Below are positions 35,951 to 44,648 of a DNA stretch of 64,000 nucleotides, piece after piece. The notes under the pieces are model-generated. The model was given only the letters and a program-made list of their open reading frames with translations. It was not told where the DNA came from and did no database searches. The stretch comes from Fen-178 sp963722575 (lineage in GTDB: Bacteria > Acidobacteriota > Terriglobia > Bryobacterales > Bryobacteraceae): assembly GCA_963722575.1 (NCBI GenBank), contig CAVRNR010000022.1, positions 1,240,001-1,304,000 on the forward strand, given 5' to 3'. Position numbers and translations under genes: made by a program. The first letter of the stretch is position 1, and every line of letters starts with the position of its first letter.

Positions 35951-36721
35951 ATGATGAAATCAGTGCTACTGGCGTGCGCCGCAATGCTGGCGGCGTCCTC
36001 GCTTCCCGCCGAGGACACGGTTCTTCAGATCGATCCCTCGCAAACCAAGGTGGAATTCACGCTGGCCGCTTTTCTGCATACGGTTCATGGAAGCTTCCTG
36101 CTGAAACGCGGCACCATCCGTTTCGACGCCGCCACCGGCAAGGCCTCGGGCGAGCTGGTGGTGGACGCCACCAGCGGCGCGAGCGGCAGCGGAGCGCGCG
36201 ACCGGAACATGCACAAGAACGTTCTGGAGAGCGCCCGCTATCCCGAAATCGTTTTCCGCCCCGACCGCGTGGAAGGCAAGGTGACGTTGCAGGGCACGTC
36301 GCACGTGGAACTGCACGGCATGTTCTCGATACACGGCGCCGAGCATGAAATCACGCTGCCGGCGGTAGTGGAAAACGACGACGGGCAGTACACCGCGGAC
36401 ATCACATTCACCGTGCCCTATGTGCAATGGGGCATGAAGAACCCCAGCACTTTGTTCCTGCGCGTGAGCGACAAGGTGGAAATCGAGCATCCACACCGTG
36501 GCCCGCGCGGCCCGGTAGACGTATTACAGCACTCTCAAACCTTCGCAGCGTGCGACGATCTCGTGGGGCGGGCCCCCAGGTCCGCCATGCGCGTTAAAAT
36601 AACTCTCTCGACAAGCGCTTTCGCAGCTTCTCTGATTGGGGAGTGGTTTCCCAGATGGGGACCTCCGGCCCGCGTCAATCCATTTCGGTGGATAGCGCGT
36701 TTCTTCGGCAAGTTGATGTAA
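35951..36721 (+). CDS. YceI-family protein with frameshifted C-terminus
   Basis: Signal peptide (KSVLLACAAMLAASSLPA) followed by a YceI lipocalin-like beta-barrel: VLQIDPSQTKVEFTLAAFLH, ASGSGARDRNMHKNVLESAR, YPEIVFRP, and SDKVEIE near residue 178. YceI proteins bind isoprenoids or similar lipids in the periplasm. After VEIE the frame runs about 77 residues into non-family sequence. Removing one C at 36488 restores the usual ending (VEIEIHTVARAAR, stop at 36516-36518). The extension also crosses a repeat hairpin (36563-36585), so it is not native coding sequence. Either a real frameshift or an assembly error. Confidence 0.8.
   Translation: MMKSVLLACAAMLAASSLPAEDTVLQIDPSQTKVEFTLAAFLHTVHGSFLLKRGTIRFDAATGKASGELVVDATSGASGSGARDRNMHKNVLESARYPEIVFRPDRVEGKVTLQGTSHVELHGMFSIHGAEHEITLPAVVENDDGQYTADITFTVPYVQWGMKNPSTLFLRVSDKVEIEHPHRGPRGPVDVLQHSQTFAACDDLVGRAPRSAMRVKITLSTSAFAASLIGEWFPRWGPPARVNPFRWIARFFGKLM
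36563..36585 (-). repeat. Single hairpin of the CCCAC-tail family
   Basis: 7-bp arms (36568-36574, 36579-36585) pair with one mismatch around a 4-nt loop, and on the minus strand a CCCAC tail follows. It lies in the run-on part of the YceI frame and supports that part being intergenic. Confidence 0.55.
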
Positions 36722-36814
36722 GGGGACTTCCTGGGGGTAAAGTGGCGAGAACCGACCGCCTGGCTCCCGGCCGGCGGAGCTGGGCCGGCGCATCGGGACA
36801 GCTGAATCTACTCT

Positions 36815-39800
36815 CTACCTTCGGCAGTCCCCGCGTGCAATCTGTGAAATCCGAAGGAGTTGAACGAAAGCGTCGCTTAAGGAGTGGTCCTTGGTCTCCG
36901 CTGCGTGTAGAATCAGCTGCTCACGTAACTCTTGCGCCACATTCGAGGGAAGCAGAGTTGCAAGCAGCAGATAGACGCCCCGGAACCGAGGATCAGAAAG
37001 ATGTTTCGCAGGCAGGGGATTATCTCGCCCCAAGAAAGCTTGGACGACAAAGAAATCGCCGAATCTGTCGTGGCGAAAGAACCACTTTGCATCCGCCTTT
37101 CCCTCGGGACGGACTGAGTACCTGCAAACCGCCATCTTATGGCGCTGGAGCGACTGCAGCTCAAGGGAAAAATCAGGGGAGATTGTGTCACGATCCTGTA
37201 CTCGCATTTCGTACACGTGCTCAGAAAACCTTTCCAGCGGAAACTTTGCGCCTGCATTAACGCGCGAATAGTCATCAGCCATTATTCGATATTGTTGTTC
37301 GTGCAGATTGATCAGGTTTGGCTGCAGCCCCTGTGCTATCATTCGCGCCGCCAGAGTAAGATCCATAGGATTGGTGACGACTTTTCTGGACCACGCACTG
37401 AACTTCGTCGTTGTGGCAAGTGCGGCACGTAGAAAGTCACGACATCCTTGATCATAATTCACGCCACTGGCAGCTGCAGACGCTCTAATATCACTCCGCG
37501 TGAGAAGGAACGTCTCAATTTGTGCATCACTAAGAGGCTGAAGCTCGAATACCGTCGCCAAAGGAGGAGGCGTCCACTCTATGGGCTGAGTCGCCAGTAT
37601 CAAATTGACGTTAGAATAGCTTTCAGCAACACTCCCGATTCGCGCGCGAGTATCTGGTACAGCTTCATTCAAATCGTCAATGCATATATCCATCGCTCCT
37701 ATATAGATCAAGGTCTTCAGAAATGCCTCATCGTTCGCTTGCCCGTGCAACTTCTCAGGAATCGCCTCGACTACACCGGCTGCACAACTCCTGGCCGAGA
37801 GAAAAACGGCTATTCGCCTCGATGATCTCACCAAGCGGCGCAAAAACATCGACTTCCCCAAGCCCGAGTCGCCTTCCAGGACGATCTGGCCATGAATTTC
37901 CGGGAGGGCACTACTTAGAGGTACCGGCACGGTCAGTCTGCTCTTCCGAACTTGCGAATCAGCGAAATAGGGCGTTTCATCCGAGTCAGGTGAATGTGCG
38001 CCCTGGACAAGCAATTCCCGAAATGGTGCGAATAGTCTTCGACGCAATGGCGGGACGTGGGCAAGGAGGACACCAACATAACCCCATCCGAGGATCCGCC
38101 GCGCCCAAGGATTCCAGAATACAAAGGCTTGGACCCTTGGGAAGTGGGGGTAGAGAAGCAATAGAAAGGCCCAAAAGAGAACCTGGACCATCCATGAAGC
38201 GATGATCCCTTTGCAGTAACTCCAACCTTGAACCGCAACTCTAACTCGGTCAACAGCGTCAGCCTGAGTAAGGCGTTTGGATCGTAAATCCTCGAGGGTT
38301 CCCGCCAATACCGAGAGGTCACGTGGCTCCCATCGTACCGCTCTCGCCACCTCGGCCGCTCGCTCGGCGAGCGCATTTTGAACGTCGGGATACTCAATAG
38401 TCCCGCCCCAGATCGAGTGGAAAACGGCCAGCAGCGCCAAGCCAGCCGCGCGGCTCAAATTGGGCCCGACATGGGCATTTGGCTTGGCAAGCCATTTGGT
38501 CACGATCTCTTGCGAGGTCCGTCCGCCTCCGAGCACGTGGGAAAGGGCCTGCAGGTAGTGGACTCGGTTTCTGTCTTCGTAGGATGGTGCCAGGATGCCG
38601 CAAAGCATCGTGGGCGTGAACGGCCCAAGCATGATCAAAGAATCCGCTAGCGGAGTGCCGTCCTGCTCTTGGCTCAATATCCATGGAAGTTTCCTCAGGA
38701 GTTCGGGAGCGAACTGTTTCGCGTTGAGTTTACACAATGTGGTCACCGCGGCAAGGGAGCTATCAACTGTGCCGCCCTTAAGTGTGCGGGCTATTTCGGC
38801 CGCGCAGCTGGTGGCGCCGAGGTCCCCCAATGCCGTTATGGCGCTGGCGCTAGTGTATGGGTTCGAATCGTTCACGAACTTCGCTATAGCCGGGAGATAC
38901 TCGCGAGCACCAATTGCACCCAAGGCAGCAATCGCAACCGATCGCGCGTTTGGCTCATATGTATGCTCCGGTCCAGGACCCAATGTTACCGAGAAAGGCC
39001 TGGTATCAGAATAGGGTGGCTCGGTCTTGGTGGTAAGAAGCTGCGCAATTTGTTGGGCCGCCGCCCTCGCTTTGACGTGGCGTAATGCCTCAACGGCAGC
39101 GATTTGCTCGGGGTAACTCGGACTTTGCAACAGGTGGACAATGTTGTCGAGAGGTAGGGTTTCGAGCGCCCAGGAGGCTACTGGAGCTTGGCTAAAGTTC
39201 AGGTCTCTAATGTGCCCGCGAACTTGTGACGCATATTCGGTGGCATCCATCTGGCCGAGAGCTTGGTAGGTCACAGAATACTCGCTGTCCGTCCCAATGA
39301 GTCGGGCAAGCTGCGGTGCGTATTGTCGTGCACGCATAGAACCTAGTGCGATTTGACTAGACATCGCGAGGTTGAGGTCTTTGCTGTTGATGAGCCGCGC
39401 GATTTCAGGTGCGTATTCGGTGTCTCCTAACTCCCCGAGTGCTATAATGAAGGCGGCGGTCCACCCGGTAGTGTAGGGAGTTCGCAGTGCGATCAGCTCT
39501 CTGATTCGCTGCTTATATTGCCTTGCTCCCAGAGCAGCCAGGGCCGCCGCAGATGTTGCACGGATTCCCCAGTTGTCTTCCTCAAGAAACCGACCAATCA
39601 TGCCCGAGTATTCGGCGGCCCCCATCACCCCCAATGCCGCGATGGCAGCATACCGTCAGCCGTCGTCGGGATCGGAGGTGTTTTTCGCGAACTCGGCTAC
39701 TCTCTCCGCGATCTTTCGGTCGTACCAATGCTCATGGACCAAGATCTTGAGGACGGCTAGCTGAACGTCCGGATCGGGATCGTCAAGGCCTGCTAGCGCT

Positions 39801-39949
39801 CCGCCGACCTGCCAATCAGACGGAATGACCTCCGGCTTGGGACCGCCGAGCGCTATTGCCCGACCCACCAGCATGATTAGCGCGAACGCAGATCCGATCC
39901 GCAAGCCTGTCATAGGCCTCTTATATAGATGTGATCCATTCACGAACAT
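36815..39949 (-). pseudogene. Membrane HEAT-repeat/STAND-like NTPase gene interrupted by an in-frame TGA
   Basis: One frame of about 1,045 codons from ATG 39949 (or 39913) with a single TGA at 39658-39656. The 97 codons before it give a signal/anchor helix (GSAFALIMLVGRAIALGG) and the start of a HEAT array (LDDPDPDVQLAVLKILV); directly after the stop the array continues (RYAAIAALGVMGAAEYS). The downstream open part (ATG 39634, 939 residues) has about ten HEAT/PBS repeats (1-345), a membrane helix (476-496) and a shorter hydrophobic segment (513-528), then a P-loop NTPase with Walker A GDSGLGKS (588-595), Walker B DICIDDLNE (649-657) and ILATQPIEW. Base composition is lower in GC than its neighbours. 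Possible sensor/defence-type STAND protein; function unknown. Confidence 0.75.
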
Positions 39950-40308
39950 AACGCACTCACGCCCAAGTTGCACGCGAGGCCTTCCCGCTCTTTGGCATCG
40001 GTGATGGCATTCCTCCCGGGAACGCCCCTCACGGCATCCATGTTGACGCCTATGCTGAGATTGGCCCGATACGGCCTTGTGGGAAAACACGGTCGCTCTC
40101 AGGCATGCGCTCCGATCGCGCGAGATCGGCCTTGGCGATCTCATCTTAGCGCCCATGCCCAGACCCGCGGCCGACCGACTGGTCGGCCTGCTCCGACGCA
40201 GGAGGTGCCGGACCAGGGGGTCCGGCGCGGACGAGGGCGTCCGCCCCACATTTGGTTGCGGCTATGCTGCTCTGCGGGGCAGACCATCGTTTTTTGTGGC
40301 CTGCCAAC
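39950..40308. other. 359-bp intergenic region with hairpin repeats
   Basis: No gene is seen between the NTPase gene start and the tadA stop. It holds the composite hairpin repeat at 40169-40250. The promoter of the NTPase gene is presumably at the left end; no clear -35/-10 was found. Confidence 0.55.
40169..40250 (+). repeat. Three-hairpin repeat ending CCCACA (family E)
   Basis: First hairpin 40169-40188 (GGCCGACC stem, GACT loop), second 40207-40226 (GCCGGACC stem, 4-nt loop), third 40227-40244 (GCGGACG stem, 4-nt loop), tail CCCACA 40245-40250. The last two adjoin directly as in the copies at 45879-45920 and 45988-46029, but with different stem sequences. Confidence 0.8.
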
Positions 40309-40740
40309 TCACTGCCTTCTTTTCTCGAAGAACTCGCGGAGCAACTCCACGCATTCCACGGCGAGGACGTTTTCCACCACCTCGACGCGATGGTTGAGCA
40401 AGTCGGAATCGGCGATCTGGAATTTGCTGCGCACGCCGCCGAAGCGCAGGTCGCGGGCGCCGAATACCAGGCGGGCCAGGCGCGCCGCCACCAGCGCTCC
40501 AGCGCACATCGCGCACGGCTCGAGCGTGGAGTAGAGCGTGGCGTCCTCCAGCCGGTAGTTGCCAATGCGCGCGGCGGCTTCGCGCAGGGCCAAAATCTCG
40601 GCGTGCGCGGTGGGGTCGTTGCGGGCTACCGGCGAGTTCCATCCGCGGCCCACTATTTCGCCGGCTATCGCCACGACCGCGCCCACCGGTACTTCGCCCG
40701 AGTCCGCGCCTTGGCGCGCCAGGCGCAGCGCCTCACGCAT
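40309..40740 (-). CDS. tadA: tRNA adenosine deaminase TadA
   Basis: A 143-residue zinc deaminase that converts A34 to inosine in tRNA-Arg(ACG). Zinc/catalytic motifs are TAHAEI (HAE) and TLEPCAMCAGA (PCxxC). The N-terminal helix MREALRLARQGADSGEVPVG sets the start at ATG 40740, 10 bp after the purH stop; no earlier start codon exists in frame after that stop. The C-terminal helix (VECVELLREFFEKRR) is typical. Likely co-transcribed with purH. Confidence 0.95.
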   Translation of the reverse strand: MREALRLARQGADSGEVPVGAVVAIAGEIVGRGWNSPVARNDPTAHAEILALREAAARIGNYRLEDATLYSTLEPCAMCAGALVAARLARLVFGARDLRFGGVRSKFQIADSDLLNHRVEVVENVLAVECVELLREFFEKRRQ

Positions 40741-40750
40741 GAACTGTTCG

Positions 40751-42280
40751 TCAATGGCGGAAATGCCGCACCCCCGTGAACACCATGGCCACGCCCAAAC
40801 GGTCGGCCGCCGCCACCACTTCCGCATCGCGCACCGACCCGCCCGGCTGGATGAACGCCGTGGCGCCGTGCGCGACCGCTTCCTCCACGCCATCGGGAAA
40901 GGGGAAGAAAGCGTCGGACGCCACCACCGTGCCCGCCAGCGGCAGCACCGCCTTCATGGCGCCAATTTTGACCGAATCCACGCGGCTCATCTGGCCGGCG
41001 CCCACGCCCACGGCCTGGCCTGCCCGCGCGTAGACAATGGCGTTCGATTTCACGTGCTTGGCCACTTTCCAGGCGAACTCCAGCGCCAGCCACTCTTCTT
41101 CCGAGGGCGCGCGCCTGGTCTTCACCACCGTCGCCGCGCGATCGAGGGTGGCGTCATCGGGGGTCTGCGCCAGAAACCCGCCGGAGATCGATTTCACCAC
41201 CAGCGGATTCGAGCCTGCTGCGACGCGCATCAAGCGCAGATTCTTCTTCGTCCGCAACACCGCCAGCGCTTCCGGCGAGTAATCCGGCGCGGCAATCGCC
41301 TCGATGAAGGTCTTGGCAACTTCGCGCGCGGTCTCTTCATCCACGGCGCGATTGAAGCCGAGCACCCCGCCGTAGGCCGAGAGCGGGTCGCACGCGAAGG
41401 CCTTGCGGTAGGCCTCCGCCAGCGAGACCTGCTCGGCGCACCCGCACGGATTGGTGTGCTTGACAACCACCGCGGCCGCCTGCGAAAACTCGCACGCCAG
41501 TTGCCACGCCGCTTCCAGATCCACCAGGTTGTTATACGAGAGTTCCTTGCCATGCAACTGCTCCGCCCCCGCGATGCCCTGGCCGCGCTGCCCGTAGAGC
41601 GCCGCCGCCTGGTGCGGATTCTCGCCGTATCGCAGGTCCATGAGCTTGGGCGCGCGCAGGCTCAGATCGGCCGGCAGGGGGTTGGCGGAATCCACCTTCT
41701 CCAGGCGCGCGGCGATGGCCGCATCGTAATCCGCCGTGGTGCGGAAGGCCTTCTTGGCGAGGCCCCAGCGGGTCTCGAGCGCGAGGCCGCCGCCCAGCCT
41801 CCGCATCTCCTCGATGACGGCCCCATAATCCGCCGGCGACACCACCACGGCGACATCCTGGTAGTTTTTGGCCGCCGCCCGGATCATGGTCGGCCCGCCG
41901 ATATCGATGTTCTCGATGAGATCCTCGAGCCGCGCGCCGGCTTTCGCGGCAACGTCTTCGAAGCGGTAGAGGTTGACCACCACCATATCGATGGGCGCGA
42001 TGCCGTGCTCTTCGATGGCGCGGCGATGCGCGGCATTGGAGCGGATGGCCAGAATCCCGCCCGCGATCTTCGGGTGCAGGGTCTTCACGCGTCCGTCGAG
42101 CATTTCGGGGAAGCCGGTGACCTCGGCCACGTCCTTGACGGGGACGCCCGCCTCGCGCAGCAGGCGCGCGGTTCCGCCCGTGGAGACGATTTCCGCTCCC
42201 ATGCCGCTCAGCTCGCGGGCGAATTCGACGGCCCCGGTTTTGTCTGTGATACTAATGAGTACGCGCTGGATTGTTTGCAT
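40751..42280 (-). CDS. purH: Bifunctional AICAR transformylase/IMP cyclohydrolase PurH
   Basis: A 509-residue enzyme of the last two steps of purine synthesis. The N-terminal IMP cyclohydrolase domain (MGS-like) has RVLISITDKTGAVEFARELS and STGGTARLLREAGVPV. The C-terminal AICAR formyltransferase domain has the catalytic Lys-His in VVVKHTNPCGCA and the terminal FFPFPDGVEEAVAHGATAF. Length is as expected for the family. tadA follows on the same strand. Divergent from vapBC. Confidence 0.98.
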   Translation of the reverse strand: MQTIQRVLISITDKTGAVEFARELSGMGAEIVSTGGTARLLREAGVPVKDVAEVTGFPEMLDGRVKTLHPKIAGGILAIRSNAAHRRAIEEHGIAPIDMVVVNLYRFEDVAAKAGARLEDLIENIDIGGPTMIRAAAKNYQDVAVVVSPADYGAVIEEMRRLGGGLALETRWGLAKKAFRTTADYDAAIAARLEKVDSANPLPADLSLRAPKLMDLRYGENPHQAAALYGQRGQGIAGAEQLHGKELSYNNLVDLEAAWQLACEFSQAAAVVVKHTNPCGCAEQVSLAEAYRKAFACDPLSAYGGVLGFNRAVDEETAREVAKTFIEAIAAPDYSPEALAVLRTKKNLRLMRVAAGSNPLVVKSISGGFLAQTPDDATLDRAATVVKTRRAPSEEEWLALEFAWKVAKHVKSNAIVYARAGQAVGVGAGQMSRVDSVKIGAMKAVLPLAGTVVASDAFFPFPDGVEEAVAHGATAFIQPGGSVRDAEVVAAADRLGVAMVFTGVRHFRH

Positions 42281-42330
42281 CTAAAAGCACGATAGCAGAT
42301 AGAGGACGGAATGGGCCATGAAACCGGCTG

Positions 42331-42370
42331 TTGACATAAAGACATACATTCTGATATGTCTAGACATATG
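42331..42370 (+). promoter_or_regulatory. vapBC promoter with overlapping operator palindrome
   Basis: TTGACA at 42331-42336 is a consensus -35. A 17-18 bp spacer leads to a weak -10 (ATATGT/TATGTC, 42354-42360). Three half-sites AGACATA/TATGTCT/AGACATA occur in a row (42340-42346, 42355-42361, 42362-42368 region); the last two make a perfect 16-bp palindrome (42354-42369). Binding of the VapB ribbon-helix-helix there would block the -10 and start codon. The predicted transcription start falls at or near ATG 42368, so the mRNA may be leaderless. Confidence 0.7.
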
Positions 42371-42613
42371 AGGACTACTGTTCGCCTCGATGACGCCCTG
42401 CTGGACCAGGCGCGCCGGGAGGCGCAACGCCGCGGCGAAACCCTGACCGCGCTCATCGAGAAAGGTCTGCGCCTGGAATTGGCCCACGCGAAGCCGGACC
42501 GGCGAAGGCCGAAAGTGGCGATCCCCGTCTTCAGGGGAGGGAAGGGGCTGCGGCCCGGCGTGGACCTGAACAACAGCGCCGATCTGCTGGACATCCTGGA
42601 AGGACTGAAGTGA
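42368..42613 (+). CDS. vapB: VapB-type ribbon-helix-helix antitoxin
   Basis: An 81-residue antitoxin. The N-terminal RHH strand and helices (MRTTVRLDDALLDQARREAQ, RRGETLTALIEKGLRL) bind the operator, and the Pro/Gly-rich C-terminal part (VAIPVFRGGKGLRPGVDLNN) should wrap the toxin. ATG 42368 is preferred over ATG 42356 because the RHH strand begins there and both lack a ribosome binding site. The stop overlaps the toxin's GTG start (GTGA), indicating coupling. Confidence 0.88.
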   Translation: MRTTVRLDDALLDQARREAQRRGETLTALIEKGLRLELAHAKPDRRRPKVAIPVFRGGKGLRPGVDLNNSADLLDILEGLK

Positions 42614-43035
42614 TTCTTCCGGATGTGAACGTGCTGGTTCACGCGTTCCGGCAGGACGCGGCAGAGCACGCGAAATGCCGGTTGTGGCTTGAATCCGTAG
42701 TTGGCGGCGAGATGGCATATGGCATGTCTCCGCAGGCGCTGGGGGCGGTGGTCAGAATCGTGACGCACCCTCGGATTTTTGTGCGGCCGACTCCGCTGGA
42801 GGAAGCTCTGGCCTTCGCGAATCTGCTGGTGGAACAGCCCCACTGCCAGGTGATCCAACCCGGCCCGCGCCACTGGGGAATCTTCCGCGGCCTGTGCCGG
42901 CGCGCCAGGGCATCGGGCAATTTGGTTCCGGACGCCTGGTTTGCCGCTTTGGCCATCGAATCGGGCTGCGAATGGATCACCTTGGACCGGGACTATGCGC
43001 GGTTCGAGGGGTTGCGGTGGCGGGAGCCGTTGTGA
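42610..43035 (+). CDS. vapC: VapC-type PIN-domain ribonuclease toxin
   Basis: A 141-residue PIN domain from GTG 42610. Acidic metal ligands are Asp in ILPDVNVLVHAF, and Asp residues in NLVPDAWFAALAIESG and WITLDRDYARFEG. The typical toxin targets tRNA or rRNA loops. The start overlaps the vapB stop by 4 bp. Its final 59 bp overlap the 3' end of the convergent higA gene. Confidence 0.9.
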   Translation: MILPDVNVLVHAFRQDAAEHAKCRLWLESVVGGEMAYGMSPQALGAVVRIVTHPRIFVRPTPLEEALAFANLLVEQPHCQVIQPGPRHWGIFRGLCRRARASGNLVPDAWFAALAIESGCEWITLDRDYARFEGLRWREPL

Positions 43036-43345
43036 GGGATTTCCGGCTCACGGCGCGTTCCTTTCGTGGCCGCGGCAGCGATCGAATTTCGACTTTGTGG
43101 CCGAGCGCGAAGGCCAGGTCCGCGAGTGTGTGCACAGTCATGTTCCTGGAACCGCTCAGGAGTTGGGTAACGTGAGACTTGGAAGTCCCGACGAGTCGGG
43201 CGAGATCGGTCTTGCTGACCTGCTGTTCCTCCAGGAGTCTCGAAATCAGCTCCGAAGCCTCAAACGCGAGCGCTTCACGCTCATAAATCCTCCGACGCTT
43301 CGGGTCGGAAACGAAATCCTGGAAGTGGTCCTTCAGTTGCGGCAT
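42977..43345 (-). CDS. higA: XRE-family antitoxin (HigA-like)
   Basis: A 122-residue protein. An N-terminal helix (EREALAFEASELISRLLEEQ) is followed by an XRE helix-turn-helix (VSKTDLARLVGTSKSHVTQL and LSGSRNMTVHTLADLAFALG). The last 35 residues are basic and low in complexity and are encoded antisense to the vapC 3' end, so they may be a run-on tail. The start overlaps the toxin stop by 13 bp. It probably represses the module through the inverted repeat at 43744-43761. Confidence 0.88.
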   Translation of the reverse strand: MPQLKDHFQDFVSDPKRRRIYEREALAFEASELISRLLEEQQVSKTDLARLVGTSKSHVTQLLSGSRNMTVHTLADLAFALGHKVEIRSLPRPRKERAVSRKSLTTAPATATPRTAHSPGPR

Positions 43346-43698
43346 TTGTTCCGAGCTCCCAGATCCGTGAAATGCACAGAATCCTCTTTCCTAGTGCGCT
43401 CCGCCCTTGCAATCTCAGAGGGAGGGATGCGATCGCCCTTCTTCCGGAATCCGTGCGTGATCACCAAGGTTCGGCCCGGTTGGAAATAGCAGCGCATTCT
43501 AACCTGGAAACTCTTGAACTCGAAAAAGTCCGTGTCTTCGATGCGCTTAGAGTGTTCCCTATTGCCGATCTTCCCCTGTTCGCCCACGTAGTGAAAGAGG
43601 GAGTTCATCTTCGCTTTTTCCGTGTCGTCAAGCTCGCAGTTGTAGAAGTCCCAACCGGGAGAGGCGCCATTGGCGCGGACCGCGTACACAACGGTCAT
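43333..43698 (-). CDS. higB: RelE/HigB-family toxin (Gp49-like)
   Basis: A 121-residue toxin of the Gp49/HigB class (PF05973-like): SLFHYVGEQGKIGNREHSKR, FFEFKSFQVRMRCYFQPGRT, LVITHGFRKKGDRIPPSEIA and a terminal basic helix (RAERTRKED). These are the usual positions of the Arg/Lys/Tyr residues used for ribosome-dependent mRNA cleavage. The toxin-first order is typical of higBA. Confidence 0.88.
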   Translation of the reverse strand: MTVVYAVRANGASPGWDFYNCELDDTEKAKMNSLFHYVGEQGKIGNREHSKRIEDTDFFEFKSFQVRMRCYFQPGRTLVITHGFRKKGDRIPPSEIARAERTRKEDSVHFTDLGARNKCRN

Positions 43699-43743
43699 CA
43701 GCGGACCAGCACGGGCAATGGGCCGGCGTATTCACTCCCTCAA

Positions 43744-43761
43744 GTTAACATAAATGTGAAC
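43744..43761 (-). promoter_or_regulatory. Candidate HigA operator
   Basis: GTTAACAT and ATGTGAAC form an 8-bp inverted repeat (7 of 8 matching) separated by AA, 46 bp upstream of the higB start. The position and A/T-rich palindrome fit an autoregulatory XRE operator. On the minus strand a GAGGGAG purine stretch lies between it and the gene. Confidence 0.45.
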
Positions 43762-43925
43762 AGGCCGCAAGGCCGTTTCCTTCCGCGAAAGTCTGCACAG
43801 CCAAGCGTTCACACGAGCCAATGGTACCGTAAAGGGGTGGGTGGGGCATGGGCGGCCGGGGAAGGCGGACGGGAAACGCGGCTCGGGAGATGGGCTGATG
43901 GGCCAGTGATCGCGTTACTAACCGG

Positions 43926-44603
43926 TCAGATCATTGGGTTCAACTCGGCAGCAACGTGAACCGCTGCGTAGATGTCTTCCCAGGACTCCTTCACCCGCTT
44001 TTGGTTGCAGCCTGGCGGAGCCACTGAACCGACGCGGAGGAATGGTCGGCGGATGGGCTTCATCCGGTGGTGCGCCTTGCCGCCCAGAGCGACGACGGTG
44101 GCGTTCGGGAACAAGGCAAGCTCACGGTCGAGATAGAGGTCCAAGCAGTTCCGATTTACGACCGGCGGCACCGACCCACACTCGACGCTCGCGGAGCAGA
44201 GAACGGATTCCGTGATCCATGTGCGGCGAAGTTGCTGATCAAAGGAGAGGTCCGGCCAGCAGTGGTCCAGAATGTGTCGAACGTTGCGGTGGAACTGGTC
44301 CGTGCCGTGCGCGAAGCATCCATAGACATACCGACACGCGCTCTCAAACAACTCGGATGGCGATGCCGCCGCCGCGTATACCTCCTTGGCGTGCGGATCG
44401 CCGGGTTCTGCTACAACCAGGACGAGTTGCACCTCGCGCAACGCTCCAGTGGCGCCGCAGAAGCCTCTCGGCACGTGGCCATACTCCGGTATCCACAGCA
44501 TCGATCGACAAGCACCGTGAAAACCGGAGCACGGTCCAAATGCCGGCAGCAGGATGTCACGCAGTTCCTCAATGGGGAGAACGTTATCAGGCCCTTCGAC
44601 CAT
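43926..44603 (-). CDS. Hypothetical protein, possible uracil-DNA-glycosylase-like fold
   Basis: A 225-residue protein without membrane segments. Two regions resemble the UDG superfamily: an early strand-loop (EVQLVLVVAEPGDPHAKEVY, cf. the GE/DPG-type motif A) and a late strand (ALFPNATVVALGGKAHHRMK, cf. the VVALG-x-A strand before motif C), with VNRNCLDLYLDRELALFP between. Catalytic residues cannot be confirmed. Base composition is lower in GC than the pectin genes downstream. It follows two toxin-antitoxin modules, suggesting an accessory island. Confidence 0.55.
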   Translation of the reverse strand: MVEGPDNVLPIEELRDILLPAFGPCSGFHGACRSMLWIPEYGHVPRGFCGATGALREVQLVLVVAEPGDPHAKEVYAAAASPSELFESACRYVYGCFAHGTDQFHRNVRHILDHCWPDLSFDQQLRRTWITESVLCSASVECGSVPPVVNRNCLDLYLDRELALFPNATVVALGGKAHHRMKPIRRPFLRVGSVAPPGCNQKRVKESWEDIYAAVHVAAELNPMI

Positions 44604-44648
44604 CGTCGTTGAATCTCCTGATCCCTCACACCAGCCAGCGACGCGTCG

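Noticed and set aside
39656..39658. Selenocysteine or other recoding at the in-frame TGA
   Set aside because: No SECIS-like hairpin was seen just downstream, and HEAT repeat proteins have no reason for Sec; a nonsense mutation or error is simpler.
40251..40308. SRP RNA near tadA, as in some bacteria
   Set aside because: The conserved GGAAGGAAGCAG-type core is absent on both strands.
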